A stretch of 47,626 nucleotides of DNA from Dolichospermum sp. UHCC 0259 (GCF_009711935.1 NZ_VIKX01000181.1:1-47626); one strand, 5' to 3'; shown: positions 1-7,465, counted from the first letter of the stretch. Notes: generated by a model from the letters alone, not told the origin. A program made the numbers and translations.

Positions 1-51
1 CTCCTATCCCTGTTACTTCCTAATTCCTTTTTAGTGGGGGAGTGTGAACAG

Positions 52-297
52 TTACAATACATCTCCTAATTCTTCATATTTTACCTTTGCTAAAGCTGGG
101 TACATCATCAGAATTAAACCAATAGCAATAGGGATGTTGGTAGTTCCTATTTGGAAATGATTAATAAAAACTTCTACTGTGGGGAAAAAATATCCTAAAC
201 CGACTCCGGTTGCCATTGCGATAAATATCCACAGTGTCAAAAAGCGATCAAGAAAAGAAAGGCGTTTGATAATCAGTTTTTGAGTTATAGATTTCAC
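52..297 (-). CDS. ACR3-type arsenite efflux permease, N-terminal fragment
   Basis: The 81 residues match the start of the ACR3 family, which exports arsenite across the plasma membrane. Residues 20-40 form a first membrane segment ([17 protein letters not shown]), and residues 55-75 hold the family sequence [19 protein letters not shown]. Family members are about 350-400 residues with ten membrane spans, so only the first fifth is here. The frame ends in a stop just after GDV, and the match is lost at about base 55 of the window. It is the last gene of a leftward arsenic operon (pstS-like, aquaporin, arsH, arsC, acr3). The break may be a real rearrangement or an artefact at the window edge, because the other edge carries an exact 55-bp duplicate of internal sequence. 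Confidence 0.75.
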   Translation of the reverse strand: MKSITQKLIIKRLSFLDRFLTLWIFIAMATGVGLGYFFPTVEVFINHFQIGTTNIPIAIGLILMMYPALAKVKYEELGDVL

Positions 298-320
298 TTA
301 ATTCATCTCAATTTAGATCA

Positions 321-351
321 GATCCCCGACTTCTTGAAGAAGTCGGGGATC
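321..351. repeat. Perfect 15-bp inverted repeat hairpin in arsC-acr3 spacer
   Basis: Arms GATCCCCGACTTCTT (321-335) and its exact complement (337-351) are separated by one base. A near-identical hairpin sits between arsH and arsC (903-935), so this is an interspersed palindromic repeat. In the operon transcript it would form a strong stem without a U-tract, which fits mRNA stabilisation or attenuation better than intrinsic termination. Confidence 0.85.
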
Positions 352-469
352 TTGTGATTCATTTAAACTCAAATAGATGTTGGAGTCATCCCACTAAGGT
401 AGGATACACCTGTTTATATAGCATCTCTTTAGGCAGAGGAATATTAATCTCTCCTTTTCCAAGCTATAG

Positions 470-871
470 CTATGAAATGGTTAAATCTTCTATCAATTGA
501 ATCACTCTTTCCTTAACTTCATCACGAACACGGAGAAAAGTATCAATACCATGACCTTCAGGATCATCAAGTTGCCAATCTGCAAAGACTTCTCTTGATA
601 TCCATGCTTCTGGTAAATTGACTCCACAACCACACAGAGATATGACAGCATCAAAATCTTCAGGATTAAAATCACTTAAAGCTTTAGAAGTTTGATTACT
701 AATATCAATGCCAATTTCCGCCATAACTTCAACAGTAATAGGATCGATATGACTTGATGCTAAACCAGAACTAGCTACGGCAATTTTACCTTCTCCTAAA
801 GTTTTTGCAAAACCCTCTGCCATTTGAGAACGACGGGAATTTTTTTTGCAAACAAACATTACTTTTTTCAT
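470..871 (-). CDS. arsC: Arsenate reductase, low-molecular-weight phosphatase fold, glutaredoxin-linked type
   Basis: This cytoplasmic enzyme reduces arsenate to arsenite for export. The 133 residues open with MKKVMFVCKKNSRRSQMAEG, an LMW-phosphatase P-loop C-X5-R with Cys8 and Arg14. Cys80 and Cys82 lie in ISLCGCGVN. These three cysteines sit at the same positions as those known to be needed in the Synechocystis ArsC (Cys8, Cys80, Cys82), which depends on glutathione and glutaredoxin. Residue 13, a Cys in Synechocystis as I recall it, is Arg here; it is not one of the three. The gene lies between arsH and acr3 in the leftward operon, with hairpin repeats in both flanking spacers. Confidence 0.93.
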   Translation of the reverse strand: MKKVMFVCKKNSRRSQMAEGFAKTLGEGKIAVASSGLASSHIDPITVEVMAEIGIDISNQTSKALSDFNPEDFDAVISLCGCGVNLPEAWISREVFADWQLDDPEGHGIDTFLRVRDEVKERVIQLIEDLTIS

Positions 872-902
872 GATTTTTTTAGTTGTTAAATAAAGGTTTT
901 TC

Positions 903-935
903 AGATCCTCGACTTCTTAAAGAAGTCAAGGATCT
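903..935. repeat. Inverted repeat hairpin in arsH-arsC spacer
   Basis: Arms AGATCCTCGACTTCTT (903-918) and AAGAAGTCAAGGATCT (920-935) pair with one mismatch around a single base. It is the same repeat family as 321-351. The right arm overlaps the arsH stop codon by two bases. Confidence 0.8.
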
Positions 936-1551
936 AGTTTTTAGCAGCTTTTTCTTTACGCTCACTGTGGCGGTCTGTGAGATAATCAACCTGATCACGT
1001 AACAGCAACGTAAACTTATATAATTCCTCCATGACATCAATTACTCGGTCACGATAAGAGGAATCTTTCATTGTTCCATTTTCATGAAATTCTTGATAAG
1101 CTTTGGCTACAGATGATTGATTAGGAATGGTAAACATTCGCATCCAACGCCCTAAAATTCGCATGGTATTAACAGCGTTGAAAGATTGAGAACCGCCACT
1201 TACTTGCAGGACTGCTAAAGTCCTGCCTTGAGTTGGTCTAACTGCACCAATACTCAAAGGAATCCAATCAATTTGGTTTTTCAAAATTCCGGTAATGTTA
1301 CCGTGCATTTCTGGAGAAGACCAAACTTGACCCTCTGACCAGGTACTCAATTCTCGCAGTTCTTGAACTTTGGGATGAGTATCACTAACACTACCATAAA
1401 TTGGTAATTCACGAGGATCAAAAAACCGAACTTCTGCACCAAATTCTTGGATAATTCTTGCAGCTTCTTCTGCTAACAAACGACTGTAAGAACGTTCACG
1501 CAAAGAACCATATAAAAATAATATTCTGGGGGGATGATCGAAATTTGTCAT
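934..1551 (-). CDS. arsH: ArsH, NADPH-dependent FMN reductase of arsenic operons
   Basis: ArsH is a flavodoxin-like NADPH:FMN oxidoreductase; characterised members oxidise trivalent organoarsenicals or reduce quinones and metals. The product has the FMN phosphate loop [12 protein letters not shown] near the N-terminus, then the family signatures [23 protein letters not shown] and [24 protein letters not shown] chose the ATG at 1551 (MTNFDHPP) because an AAAGG ribosome-binding site sits upstream and it avoids running into the aquaporin gene; earlier in-frame starts exist at 1566 and 1587. About 205 residues, a usual length. It lies directly downstream of the aquaporin gene in the operon. Confidence 0.92.
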   Translation of the reverse strand: MTNFDHPPRILFLYGSLRERSYSRLLAEEAARIIQEFGAEVRFFDPRELPIYGSVSDTHPKVQELRELSTWSEGQVWSSPEMHGNITGILKNQIDWIPLSIGAVRPTQGRTLAVLQVSGGSQSFNAVNTMRILGRWMRMFTIPNQSSVAKAYQEFHENGTMKDSSYRDRVIDVMEELYKFTLLLRDQVDYLTDRHSERKEKAAKN

Positions 1552-1561
1552 TGTTATGCCT

Positions 1562-2257
1562 TTATTCATTAAAATCTCGAAAACCATGAGAAATCATGCC
1601 ATAAACTATGACGGCAAACTGTGAACCTAAAATTGGTGCTACCCAATAAACCCAATGATGTTGCCAAATTCCTCCTACTAAAGCTGGCCCCAAAGAACGA
1701 GCAGGATTCATACTTGCACCAGTAATCGGACCCATAAAAGCTGCTTCTAATGCCACTGTTAAACCAATAGCTAAACCTGCAAAACCTATGTGGGCGCGAC
1801 GATCTAAGCCAGATCCAAAAATCACAAACATTAAAATGAAAGTGAGAACTATTTCTAATATAAAAGATTGCCACCAATTGCCATTTAAAGGTAACGTTGC
1901 CCCTAAATTAGCCACATTTCCCAAACTAATTAATAGTAAACTAGAGGCTAATATAGATCCTAATAATTGGGCAAAAATATATGGCAATACTTGCTTTTTT
2001 GGAAAAAATCCGCTCGTCCAAAATGCTAGAGTTACGGCGGGGTTAAAATGTGCGCCACTAATATGTCCTAAACTATAAATTAATGCAGTGACTACAGCCC
2101 CAAATACAAAACTGATGCCGATATGGGTGATAGCACCTTGACTGATGTTATTAACCATTACAGCACCAGTACCAGCAAATACTAAGATAAAAGTCCCAAT
2201 TGTTTCTGCTAAAACTTCTGTCCTGAATTGATAAATTTCTTGGAAAAATGACTTCAT
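1562..2257 (-). CDS. MIP-family aquaporin resembling NIP-type metalloid channels
   Basis: This is a 231-residue channel with six membrane segments and both NPA boxes, HFNPAVT (Asn72-Ala74) and SMNPARS (Asn184-Ala186). Aligned by hand to E. coli AqpZ, the selectivity filter reads Phe52, Ala172, Ala181 and Arg187. The AqpZ histidine is replaced by alanine, which implies a wider pore. The segment [18 protein letters not shown] is very like plant nodulin-26-like (NIP) channels, whose bacterial relatives occur in arsenic operons. The likely role is passive arsenite exit after ArsC reduction, working with or instead of ACR3. The start at 2257 is 4 bases after the stop of the pstS-like gene; an upstream in-frame start at 2296 would overlap it. 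Confidence 0.88.
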   Translation of the reverse strand: MKSFFQEIYQFRTEVLAETIGTFILVFAGTGAVMVNNISQGAITHIGISFVFGAVVTALIYSLGHISGAHFNPAVTLAFWTSGFFPKKQVLPYIFAQLLGSILASSLLLISLGNVANLGATLPLNGNWWQSFILEIVLTFILMFVIFGSGLDRRAHIGFAGLAIGLTVALEAAFMGPITGASMNPARSLGPALVGGIWQHHWVYWVAPILGSQFAVIVYGMISHGFRDFNE

Positions 2258-2261
2258 CAAA

Positions 2262-3320
2262 TTAAAATTGCTTTTGTTTGCGTAATAATTGTCCAAGAGT
2301 TAGGTTAAACTCTGATTTACCACCAAATACTGTTCCGGCTTTGCCTTTATACAAGTGGACAGAATTAAGTTTGTAAGCTTCCTCTGATAAGGGAACATAG
2401 CCAACAGAACTGACTATTTTTGCCGCATTTTTAATGTAGAAATCCGCAAAGTTATACAGCAAAGTTCTGTTTTTACTAGACCGAAGATTGACATATATGA
2501 ATAGAGGTCGAGAAAGTGGTTGATATTTGGCTTTTTCTACTGTTTCTGGTGATGGTAAAACAGCACCTTTACCACTATTAATTGCTACAAGTTTTAACTT
2601 ATCTTTGTTTTTTTGGTAGTAAGCATAACCAAAGTAACCTAAAGCATCAGGATCTTTACTAATACCTGCAACTAAAACTTCATCATTTTCACTGGCTGTG
2701 TAATCTTTGCGGCTGGCTTTGGCTTTACCGACAATTGCTTCGGTAAAATAATCAAATGTTCCAGACTTACCACCAGCGCCGTATAATTTAATGGGGCGGT
2801 CTGGCCAAGAAGCGCGGACTTGATTCCATTTTGTAATTTTTTTTTCAGCCGCAGGTTCCCAGATTTTTTTCAATTCGGCTACTGTAATATCTTTTACCCA
2901 AGTGTTTTGAGGGTGAACAGCAATGGTTAGGGCATCAAAAGCTACGGGTAATTCCATATAACTTACGCCATTTTTTTTGCAAGCTACCATTTCTGACCGA
3001 TTAATGGGCCGAGAAGCATTATTGATATCTATTTTACCAGTACAAAATTTTTCAAAGCCACCGCTAGTACCGGAAATATTTACTTGTACTCGACTATTAT
3101 TTTTTAGGTTGGCTTGGTATGCTCTGGTTATAGCCTGGGTAATGGGATATACGGTACTAGAACCATCTACTTTGATAAGTGCGTCAGTGGCAGAGTTAGT
3201 AACTTTTGTCGCTTCATTTGGTTTTTGAATATTTTGGGCAAGACCAAGGGTATTTGTAAAACTGCTTGTCAATGCTAATATTCCGAAGGTTAAGACTATT
3301 TTGGTTGCTGTTTTATTCAC
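2262..3320 (-). CDS. PstS-like periplasmic phosphate/arsenate-binding protein of the arsenic operon
   Basis: This is a type II periplasmic binding protein of the PstS/SphX group. It has an N-terminal signal peptide ending near LGLAQ, then the family motifs VDGSSTVYPIT, ISGTSGGFEKFC, INNASRPI and GAGGKSGTFDYF, which build the oxyanion pocket. It is the first gene of the arsenic operon and has no PstCAB partners next to it, so it may help discriminate phosphate from arsenate or supply the distant Pst transporter; that role is inferred. A GTG start at 3320 has the Shine-Dalgarno AGGTGA five bases upstream. The GTG at 3329 overlaps that site and is less likely. A second, unrelated copy heads the pst operon at 19.9-20.9 kb. 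Confidence 0.85.
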   Translation of the reverse strand: MNKTATKIVLTFGILALTSSFTNTLGLAQNIQKPNEATKVTNSATDALIKVDGSSTVYPITQAITRAYQANLKNNSRVQVNISGTSGGFEKFCTGKIDINNASRPINRSEMVACKKNGVSYMELPVAFDALTIAVHPQNTWVKDITVAELKKIWEPAAEKKITKWNQVRASWPDRPIKLYGAGGKSGTFDYFTEAIVGKAKASRKDYTASENDEVLVAGISKDPDALGYFGYAYYQKNKDKLKLVAINSGKGAVLPSPETVEKAKYQPLSRPLFIYVNLRSSKNRTLLYNFADFYIKNAAKIVSSVGYVPLSEEAYKLNSVHLYKGKAGTVFGGKSEFNLTLGQLLRKQKQF

Positions 3321-3345
3321 TGATTTCACCTGTATAATTAGTGAG

Positions 3346-3396
3346 TAGACTTTTGATCCTATGTACTTATTATTTCAAAAAAAGTCTATATGTCAA
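3346..3396 (-). promoter_or_regulatory. Candidate arsenic-operon promoter with overlapping dyad
   Basis: On the minus strand a consensus -35 TTGACA (3396-3391) is followed after 17 bases by ATAATA (3373-3368; TAATAA with an 18-base spacer). An imperfect inverted repeat overlaps it: TAGACTTTTGA at 3346-3356 and TCAAAAAAAGTCTA at 3375-3388, the latter with three extra A bases. The right arm lies inside the promoter spacer, where an ArsR/SmtB-type repressor would act. No arsR gene is visible nearby. The operator role is inferred. Confidence 0.5.
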
Positions 3397-3623
3397 CATT
3401 TACTTTACCATTCAGATATAAAAACTAATCAAAAAAAATTGATGTATTGTTTATATAGTGCTTTTAGCTGCTTACTTTGCTCCAGCCTCAATCTGAGTAA
3501 GTAGTCAGACAAAATTAAATTTACTTGTTGAGAGAGGGAACAGGGAACAGAAAAATCAATTATGTAATTAATTTTGTCTCATTCCTTAGCAGGTTTTGGA
3601 CTGAAGAAGTAGTTAGGAGGTAG

Positions 3624-3642
3624 GGGCGCAGGGTCTGCGCCC
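3624..3642. repeat. GC-rich hairpin downstream of ald
   Basis: GGGCGCAG (3624-3631) pairs perfectly with CTGCGCCC (3635-3642) around a three-base loop. It lies about 45 bases past the ald stop codon and could end ald transcripts. The type is an interspersed GC-rich palindrome; the rest of 3397-3685 shows no gene. Confidence 0.6.
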
Positions 3643-3685
3643 GGTAGTCATAAGGAAAAGGAATAAAAATTCCCTGTTTCATCAA

Positions 3686-4777
3686 TTACCCAACTAAATC
3701 GGGAAACATTTCTTGCACAGCAGGATGTACAAGACGGTGATTTTGGACGTTTAAACCTTTTGCTAGGGCTGGGTTAATGTCTAAGGCTTTTAGTCCCAAA
3801 TTTGCTAACTGGACAGTATAGGGTAAGGTGCAGTTGTTTAGGGCTTGTGTGGATGTCCAAGGAACTGCTCCTGGCATATTAGGAACGCCATAATGCACTA
3901 CTCCTTCATCAATATACACTGGTTTGGTGTGAGATGTAGGGTATAATGTTTCAACGCAGCCACCTTGATCAACGGCGACATCTACAATCACTGAACCGGG
4001 TCGCATTTGTTTAACTAGTTCACGAGATACGAGAATGGGGGCTTTTTTGCCGGGAATTAAGACTGCACCAATGAGTAAATCGGCATCTTTGACGGCGGCT
4101 TCAATATGGGCGGAGTTGCTGTAAAGTAGTTCTACTCTCGAACCAAAGAGGGTTTCTAGGTAGGATAGACGTTCGACGTTAACATCTAAGATTTGCACCA
4201 ATGCACCCATACCGACGGCGATTTTAGCGGCCTCTGTACCAACTACACCACCACCTAAAATTACGACTTTACCAGCTTTGACTCCGGGGATACCGCCTAA
4301 AAGTACGCCTCTGCCTCCTTGTTGACGTTCTAGGAATCTTGCGCCAAATTGGACGGCTAACCGACCAGCAACAATACTCATGGGGGTGAGTAAGGGGAGT
4401 TTATTTGCTCCTGGTTGTTCTACGGTTTCATAAGCGATCGCACAAGTGCCACAATCAATTAAATATTCTGTTAATTGGCGATTCGCCGCTAAATGTAAAT
4501 AAGTAAATAACAATTGCTCCTTTTGCAAGAACTTATACTCGCTCACTAAAGGTTCTTTTACCTTAATAACTAACTCCCGATTCCAAGCAGCATCGGCAGT
4601 ATTGACAATTTCTGCACCAGCAGTGCGGTAGTCTTCATCAGTAAATCCCGCGCCAGTACCAGCTTCACTTTCTACAAAAATATTATTACCGTTTTCTCGT
4701 AATACCCGAACACTGGAAGGACTTAAACCTACTCGAAATTCTTGATCTTTAGTTTCCTTGGGTACACCAATTTCCAT
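3686..4777 (-). CDS. ald: Alanine dehydrogenase
   Basis: Catalyses the reversible NAD-dependent deamination of L-alanine to pyruvate and ammonia. The 363 residues match the family length. The N-terminus MEIGVPKETKDQEFRVGLSP is the Ald/PNT signature. Lys74 (IKVKEP) and His95 (YLHLAA) fall at the positions of the pyruvate-binding and catalytic residues of the Phormidium enzyme. The NAD-binding loop ILGGGVVG is at residues 173-180 and the AVDQGG segment follows. In heterocystous cyanobacteria Ald is tied to nitrogen handling in diazotrophic filaments, but I see no clear NtcA box upstream. It is probably monocistronic. Confidence 0.96.
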   Translation of the reverse strand: MEIGVPKETKDQEFRVGLSPSSVRVLRENGNNIFVESEAGTGAGFTDEDYRTAGAEIVNTADAAWNRELVIKVKEPLVSEYKFLQKEQLLFTYLHLAANRQLTEYLIDCGTCAIAYETVEQPGANKLPLLTPMSIVAGRLAVQFGARFLERQQGGRGVLLGGIPGVKAGKVVILGGGVVGTEAAKIAVGMGALVQILDVNVERLSYLETLFGSRVELLYSNSAHIEAAVKDADLLIGAVLIPGKKAPILVSRELVKQMRPGSVIVDVAVDQGGCVETLYPTSHTKPVYIDEGVVHYGVPNMPGAVPWTSTQALNNCTLPYTVQLANLGLKALDINPALAKGLNVQNHRLVHPAVQEMFPDLVG

Positions 4778-5027
4778 TGATAGCCTCTTATATTTTATTG
4801 TTTCACTTTAGCGTGCCAGTACCTAGCTGATTATTTCCGTATTCAGTAATTCAAAATGCAAAATTTTTATTCTCCCTCACCCTACACCTTGACTAATCCG
4901 CCAGTCTTCTTACAATAGATAAAGAATAATTAAAAATTGTTAAGTACCGACGACCATCTTCAGCAATTTACTTGAAAAATCTCTGTAAATTTTTGTTTGC
5001 CAATTATCAAGAAAGGAATCACTGATT

Positions 5028-5198
5028 ATGACACAACAACAACCAACCATTACCCCCAAATTAGAAGAACCTAAATTTGGTTTCAATGAATATGCTGAAC
5101 GTTTAAATGGCAGAGCGGCAATGATTGGCTTTATTTTAATGGTGGTAATTGAATACGTTACCAATCAAGGCGTACTTGCGTGGCTTGGTTTAAAGTAG
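5028..5198 (+). CDS. High-light-inducible protein (HLIP/Scp), one-helix chlorophyll-binding protein
   Basis: A 56-residue protein with the chlorophyll-binding motif ERLNGRAAMIGF (residues 24-35), followed by a single hydrophobic helix and a short tail ending in LAWLGLK. This is the one-helix ancestor type of the Lhc/CAB superfamily. It sits in the thylakoid membrane and protects photosystem II assembly intermediates and chlorophyll under high light. The start ATG at 5028 has the purine-rich site GAAAGGAA about nine bases upstream. It stands alone, divergent from ald. The gene symbol (hliA/B/C) cannot be decided from sequence alone. Confidence 0.93.
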   Translation: MTQQQPTITPKLEEPKFGFNEYAERLNGRAAMIGFILMVVIEYVTNQGVLAWLGLK

Positions 5199-5328
5199 AC
5201 TTCTAATTTGGCGTTACTGATAGCTGGCGTGCCATAGTCTAATAAAGTATGAATTGAGTGTAGAGGCGTTCTCTGGAATGTCTCTACATTTGTTTTTGGT
5301 GGATTTTTGTCCTCACAGTCTGTCTTCC

Positions 5329-5461
5329 CTAGTAGTCTGCCAATCCAAAAATGACGGGTAAAGGCAAGTAGGGGGAGAAGAGGGGGTAGGGGGAGTAGGG
5401 GAGGGAAAACAGAAGTTTTTTCCCATCATTACCCGTCAAAATAAATTTGACGAACTACTAG
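5329..5461. mobile_element. MITE-like element enclosing a G-quadruplex tract
   Basis: About 33-bp imperfect terminal inverted repeats: CTAGTAGT (5329-5336) against ACTACTAG (5454-5461), and an inner perfect arm TGACGGGTAA (5352-5361) against TTACCCGTCA (5429-5438). The interior has G-runs of 5, 5, 5, 4 and 3 bases at 5371-5405, sufficient for a G-quadruplex on the plus strand. No transposase is encoded. The flanking 5199-5328 and 5462-5624 show no gene that I recognise. Confidence 0.6.
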
Positions 5462-5624
5462 CTGCGAAATGTAGAACTAGCAGAGGATAAGCTACAATAA
5501 AAACACAGATAAACTGACATTTATTCCTATTTTATCACCTGCATTAAATAAGCATTCAAATTTTCAGAGTTTTCAGCATAGCCATTAAATTATCTGCTGT
5601 AATTTCGGGTGCATTTGGAAACTT

Positions 5625-5762
5625 ATGGGAAGGCAAGAGGCAAAAGTGAAGAAGCTTTGGGCGATTTTACTTTTCTTTACACACTTTGGTTTTATTCTGT
5701 TCACCTACTTAATTTCTAAGAGGATATTTGAAAAGTTTGCGGCGAATGTAATTCCCTACTAA
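5625..5762 (+). CDS. Possible 45-residue single-pass membrane peptide
   Basis: An open frame starting MGRQEAKVKKLW has a basic N-terminus, one hydrophobic stretch of about 18 residues (AILLFFTHFGFILFTYLI) and a basic tail. The pattern fits a small inner-membrane peptide. There is only a weak GGA upstream of the ATG and I recognise no family. It ends just before the repeat that follows VR1. It may be chance; a conserved homolog would be needed to believe it. Confidence 0.25.
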   Translation: MGRQEAKVKKLWAILLFFTHFGFILFTYLISKRIFEKFAANVIPY

Positions 5763-5857
5763 AAAATTTAAAGATCGCTCCGTTTCACTACGCTTACAAG
5801 GGTAAAGGAAAGAAGGAAAAAGGGCAAAAGAGCAAGAGTATAAAGGGCTACAGAGTC
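5763..5857 (-). repeat. Downstream flank of VR1, duplicated after VR2
   Basis: This roughly 95-bp segment just 3' of VR1 (coding sense) closely matches 9524-9619 just 3' of VR2, including the GAUCGCUCCGUUUCAC-type stretch and the stop codon context, with only scattered differences. The template repeat lacks it. It therefore belongs to the target cassette, probably with sequence needed for retrohoming, and was copied with the target domain. Confidence 0.75.
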
Positions 5858-6681
5858 CACGCAGCACCACACACAACACGAAAACCGCTATTGTCGTCGT
5901 CGAAGCCCGCATCATCATAGTAACGATAAGCCGAACGGCAATCCTCAGGATCGTAGATCCAAGAACCGCCGCGCAGCACCTTGTCACTTTTAGCTTTATT
6001 AACTATCCATGCGTTTCCATCTATAGGCGCATCTTCATAACTATTATGCCAATCGTCTTGACACCACTCCCGCACATTGCCGTGCATATCATATAATCCA
6101 AATTCATTCGCTATTTTCAAACTTCCTACTTCTGTTGTTTCTCTTCTATAAACTCCTTTAACTCCATCACCATAAGTATAGTTACCATTATAATTAGCTA
6201 AATCTGTGGTAATTGTCTCCCCAAAATGAAATGGTGTAGTAGTCCCGGCACGACAGGCATATTCCCATTCCGCTTCACTGGGCAACCTATAGGGTCTTTG
6301 ACTATGATTTGATAATCTGGCACAAAACTCCACCGCATCATGCCAAGAAACCGATTCTACAGGACGATGGTTGGTGAGCGAAGTCGAACCATCACCTTTA
6401 AACTCAGATGGGTCTAATTTTAGTTCTTTGTTGACTTGAGGTAAAGCCGCTACTGCTTGCCATTGTGCTTGGGTAACAGAATATTTACCAAAGCAAAAAG
6501 GTTTAATGGTAACTTCATGTTGAGGTCTTTCATTACTTCTACTTTTTAGTTCCTCCTCTGGTGAACCCATGATAAAACTGCCACCAGGAATTAATACCAT
6601 TTCTAATTCAATGCCATTTCCCAAATCTTCGGTAAAATATTGAGCCGTTTTTTTATAACGTTTAATAATAGTTTTGGGCAT
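5848..6681 (-). CDS. DGR target protein 1: stand-alone FGE-sulfatase/C-type-lectin domain
   Basis: A 277-residue protein of the formylglycine-generating-enzyme (SUMF1/FGE) family, a C-type-lectin-like fold. Recognisable motifs are MVLIPGGSFIMGS (near residue 30), RPVESVSWHDAVEFCARL, YRLPSEAEWEYACRAG, DMHGNVREWCQDDW and LRGGSWI...GFRVV at the C-terminus. The last 40 or so residues (about 235-274) are variable repeat VR1. FGE-fold variable proteins are typical DGR targets, and catalysis is not expected. The sequence is close to the C-terminal domain of the 890-residue target at 9610-12282, so the two are recent paralogs. It has no signal peptide or partner domain, so how it would be displayed or act is unknown. 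It lies about 1.3 kb beyond the RT and could use VR1 from the same template. Confidence 0.92.
   Translation of the reverse strand: MPKTIIKRYKKTAQYFTEDLGNGIELEMVLIPGGSFIMGSPEEELKSRSNERPQHEVTIKPFCFGKYSVTQAQWQAVAALPQVNKELKLDPSEFKGDGSTSLTNHRPVESVSWHDAVEFCARLSNHSQRPYRLPSEAEWEYACRAGTTTPFHFGETITTDLANYNGNYTYGDGVKGVYRRETTEVGSLKIANEFGLYDMHGNVREWCQDDWHNSYEDAPIDGNAWIVNKAKSDKVLRGGSWIYDPEDCRSAYRYYDDAGFDDDNSGFRVVCGAAWTL
5858..5978 (-). other. DGR variable repeat VR1
   Basis: 121 bp align without gaps to the template repeat 7854-7974. There are 9 differences, all at positions that are A in the template on the coding strand (6 A-to-G in the first pass of the alignment are typical, with A-to-T also present). 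Eight residues change (for example Asn to Tyr, Asp or Ser) and one change is silent. The 30 bp nearest the stop codon, which contain no template adenine, are identical in TR, VR1 and VR2. Two further A-to-G changes may lie just past the 5' edge (5979-5980). Confidence 0.95.
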
Positions 6682-6688
6682 GATTTTT

Positions 6689-6751
6689 TGTCTGAATCAG
6701 GATCTACGATTACTGAGCGAAGTCGAAGTACAGGATTAAAGGATTAACAGG
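6689..6751 (+). repeat. 63-bp island repeat, copy R1
   Basis: Begins TGTCTGAATCAGGATC and ends GGATTAACAGG. It is identical over 63 bp to copy R2 (7466-7528) and is inverted relative to R3 (7619-7681) and R4 (9461-9523). It lies between target gene 1 and the BrnA-like antitoxin gene. R1 and R2 are direct repeats that bracket the toxin-antitoxin pair. Confidence 0.95.
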
Positions 6752-6761
6752 GTAATTTACT

Positions 6762-7055
6762 TTATTTAATCGTTTCCGCTTTAATTTCTTGCATAATTTG
6801 AGAAACAGCTTCTTCTGATTGCAAATGACGTGATAAAACCTGTGCAGTTGTATTTAATAATCTTTCATTAAATAACTTGGCTATGTCTTCTCGTAAACCT
6901 TGCCCAATATAAAATTTTAACAAGGCTTCTATAGACATATCTTTATCAGCAGCTACTTCTTCCAAAGAAGCTAAGGTATCCGTAGGTATTTTGATAGACA
7001 CCACTTCTGTAGCACGGGGACGCAGTTGTAATTTCAGTTCTTCATTATTGTTCAT
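6762..7055 (-). CDS. BrnA-like / CopG-type antitoxin
   Basis: A 97-residue protein with a ribbon-helix-helix-like core, VVSIKIPTDTLASLEEVAADKDMSIEALLKFYIGQGLRED in residues 19-57 (shown in parts: VVSIKIPTDTLASL, then KDMSIEALLKFYIGQGL), and a charged helical tail. It overlaps the upstream toxin gene by 11 bases, so translation is coupled. By position and family it should neutralise the BrnT toxin and repress the pair through its DNA-binding fold. The gene pair sits between identical 63-bp direct repeats inside the DGR island. Confidence 0.75.
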   Translation of the reverse strand: MNNNEELKLQLRPRATEVVSIKIPTDTLASLEEVAADKDMSIEALLKFYIGQGLREDIAKLFNERLLNTTAQVLSRHLQSEEAVSQIMQEIKAETIK

Positions 7056-7335
7056 ATAATCTCCTTTCGCTTTTTGTTGCTAAACGAGCAGAAATGATTC
7101 TGTTTCTACTTTGTCGTTCTACATAAACAACTAATAATAAACGTTGTGATAATGAATAACCCAAAATAAAATCTCTTTCTTCATTATTGTCACTGGCATC
7201 TCCCTTTTGATAAAAAGGATCAAGAAACACTTCTACTGCTTCTTCAAATCTAACACCATGTTTAATAAAATTGCTCTCAGCTTTATTGATATCCCATTCA
7301 AACTCAATTCCCTGAGTTTGGTAAACAAAATTCAT
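7045..7335 (-). CDS. BrnT family toxin (ribonuclease-fold)
   Basis: The 96-residue product carries the BrnT (formerly DUF497) signatures IEFEWDINKAESNFIKHG, VRFEEAVEVFLDP, and RIISARLATKSERRLYE at the C-terminus. BrnT proteins are RelE-fold ribonucleases that stop growth when not bound by their RHH antitoxin. Toxin-first gene order with an 11-base overlap is the usual brnTA layout. Its role here may be to stabilise the island; that is inferred from its placement between repeats R1 and R2. Confidence 0.87.
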   Translation of the reverse strand: MNFVYQTQGIEFEWDINKAESNFIKHGVRFEEAVEVFLDPFYQKGDASDNNEERDFILGYSLSQRLLLVVYVERQSRNRIISARLATKSERRLYEQ

Positions 7336-7465
7336 TATTTACTTAATTTCCTTTATTCATTAACTAACTACTCATCAAAAAATATGTTTACCACCCCTGC
7401 CATTTACCCTCCTCAAGCTAAAATATCTACGGTTATATATTAGTACCATCTGTATTTGTTACTTG

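Noticed and set aside
5709-5987. Minus-strand frame overlapping VR1 in another phase (similar one at 9531-9761)
   Set aside because: Out of phase with the FGE target genes. The recurrence at VR2 only reflects the duplicated DNA.
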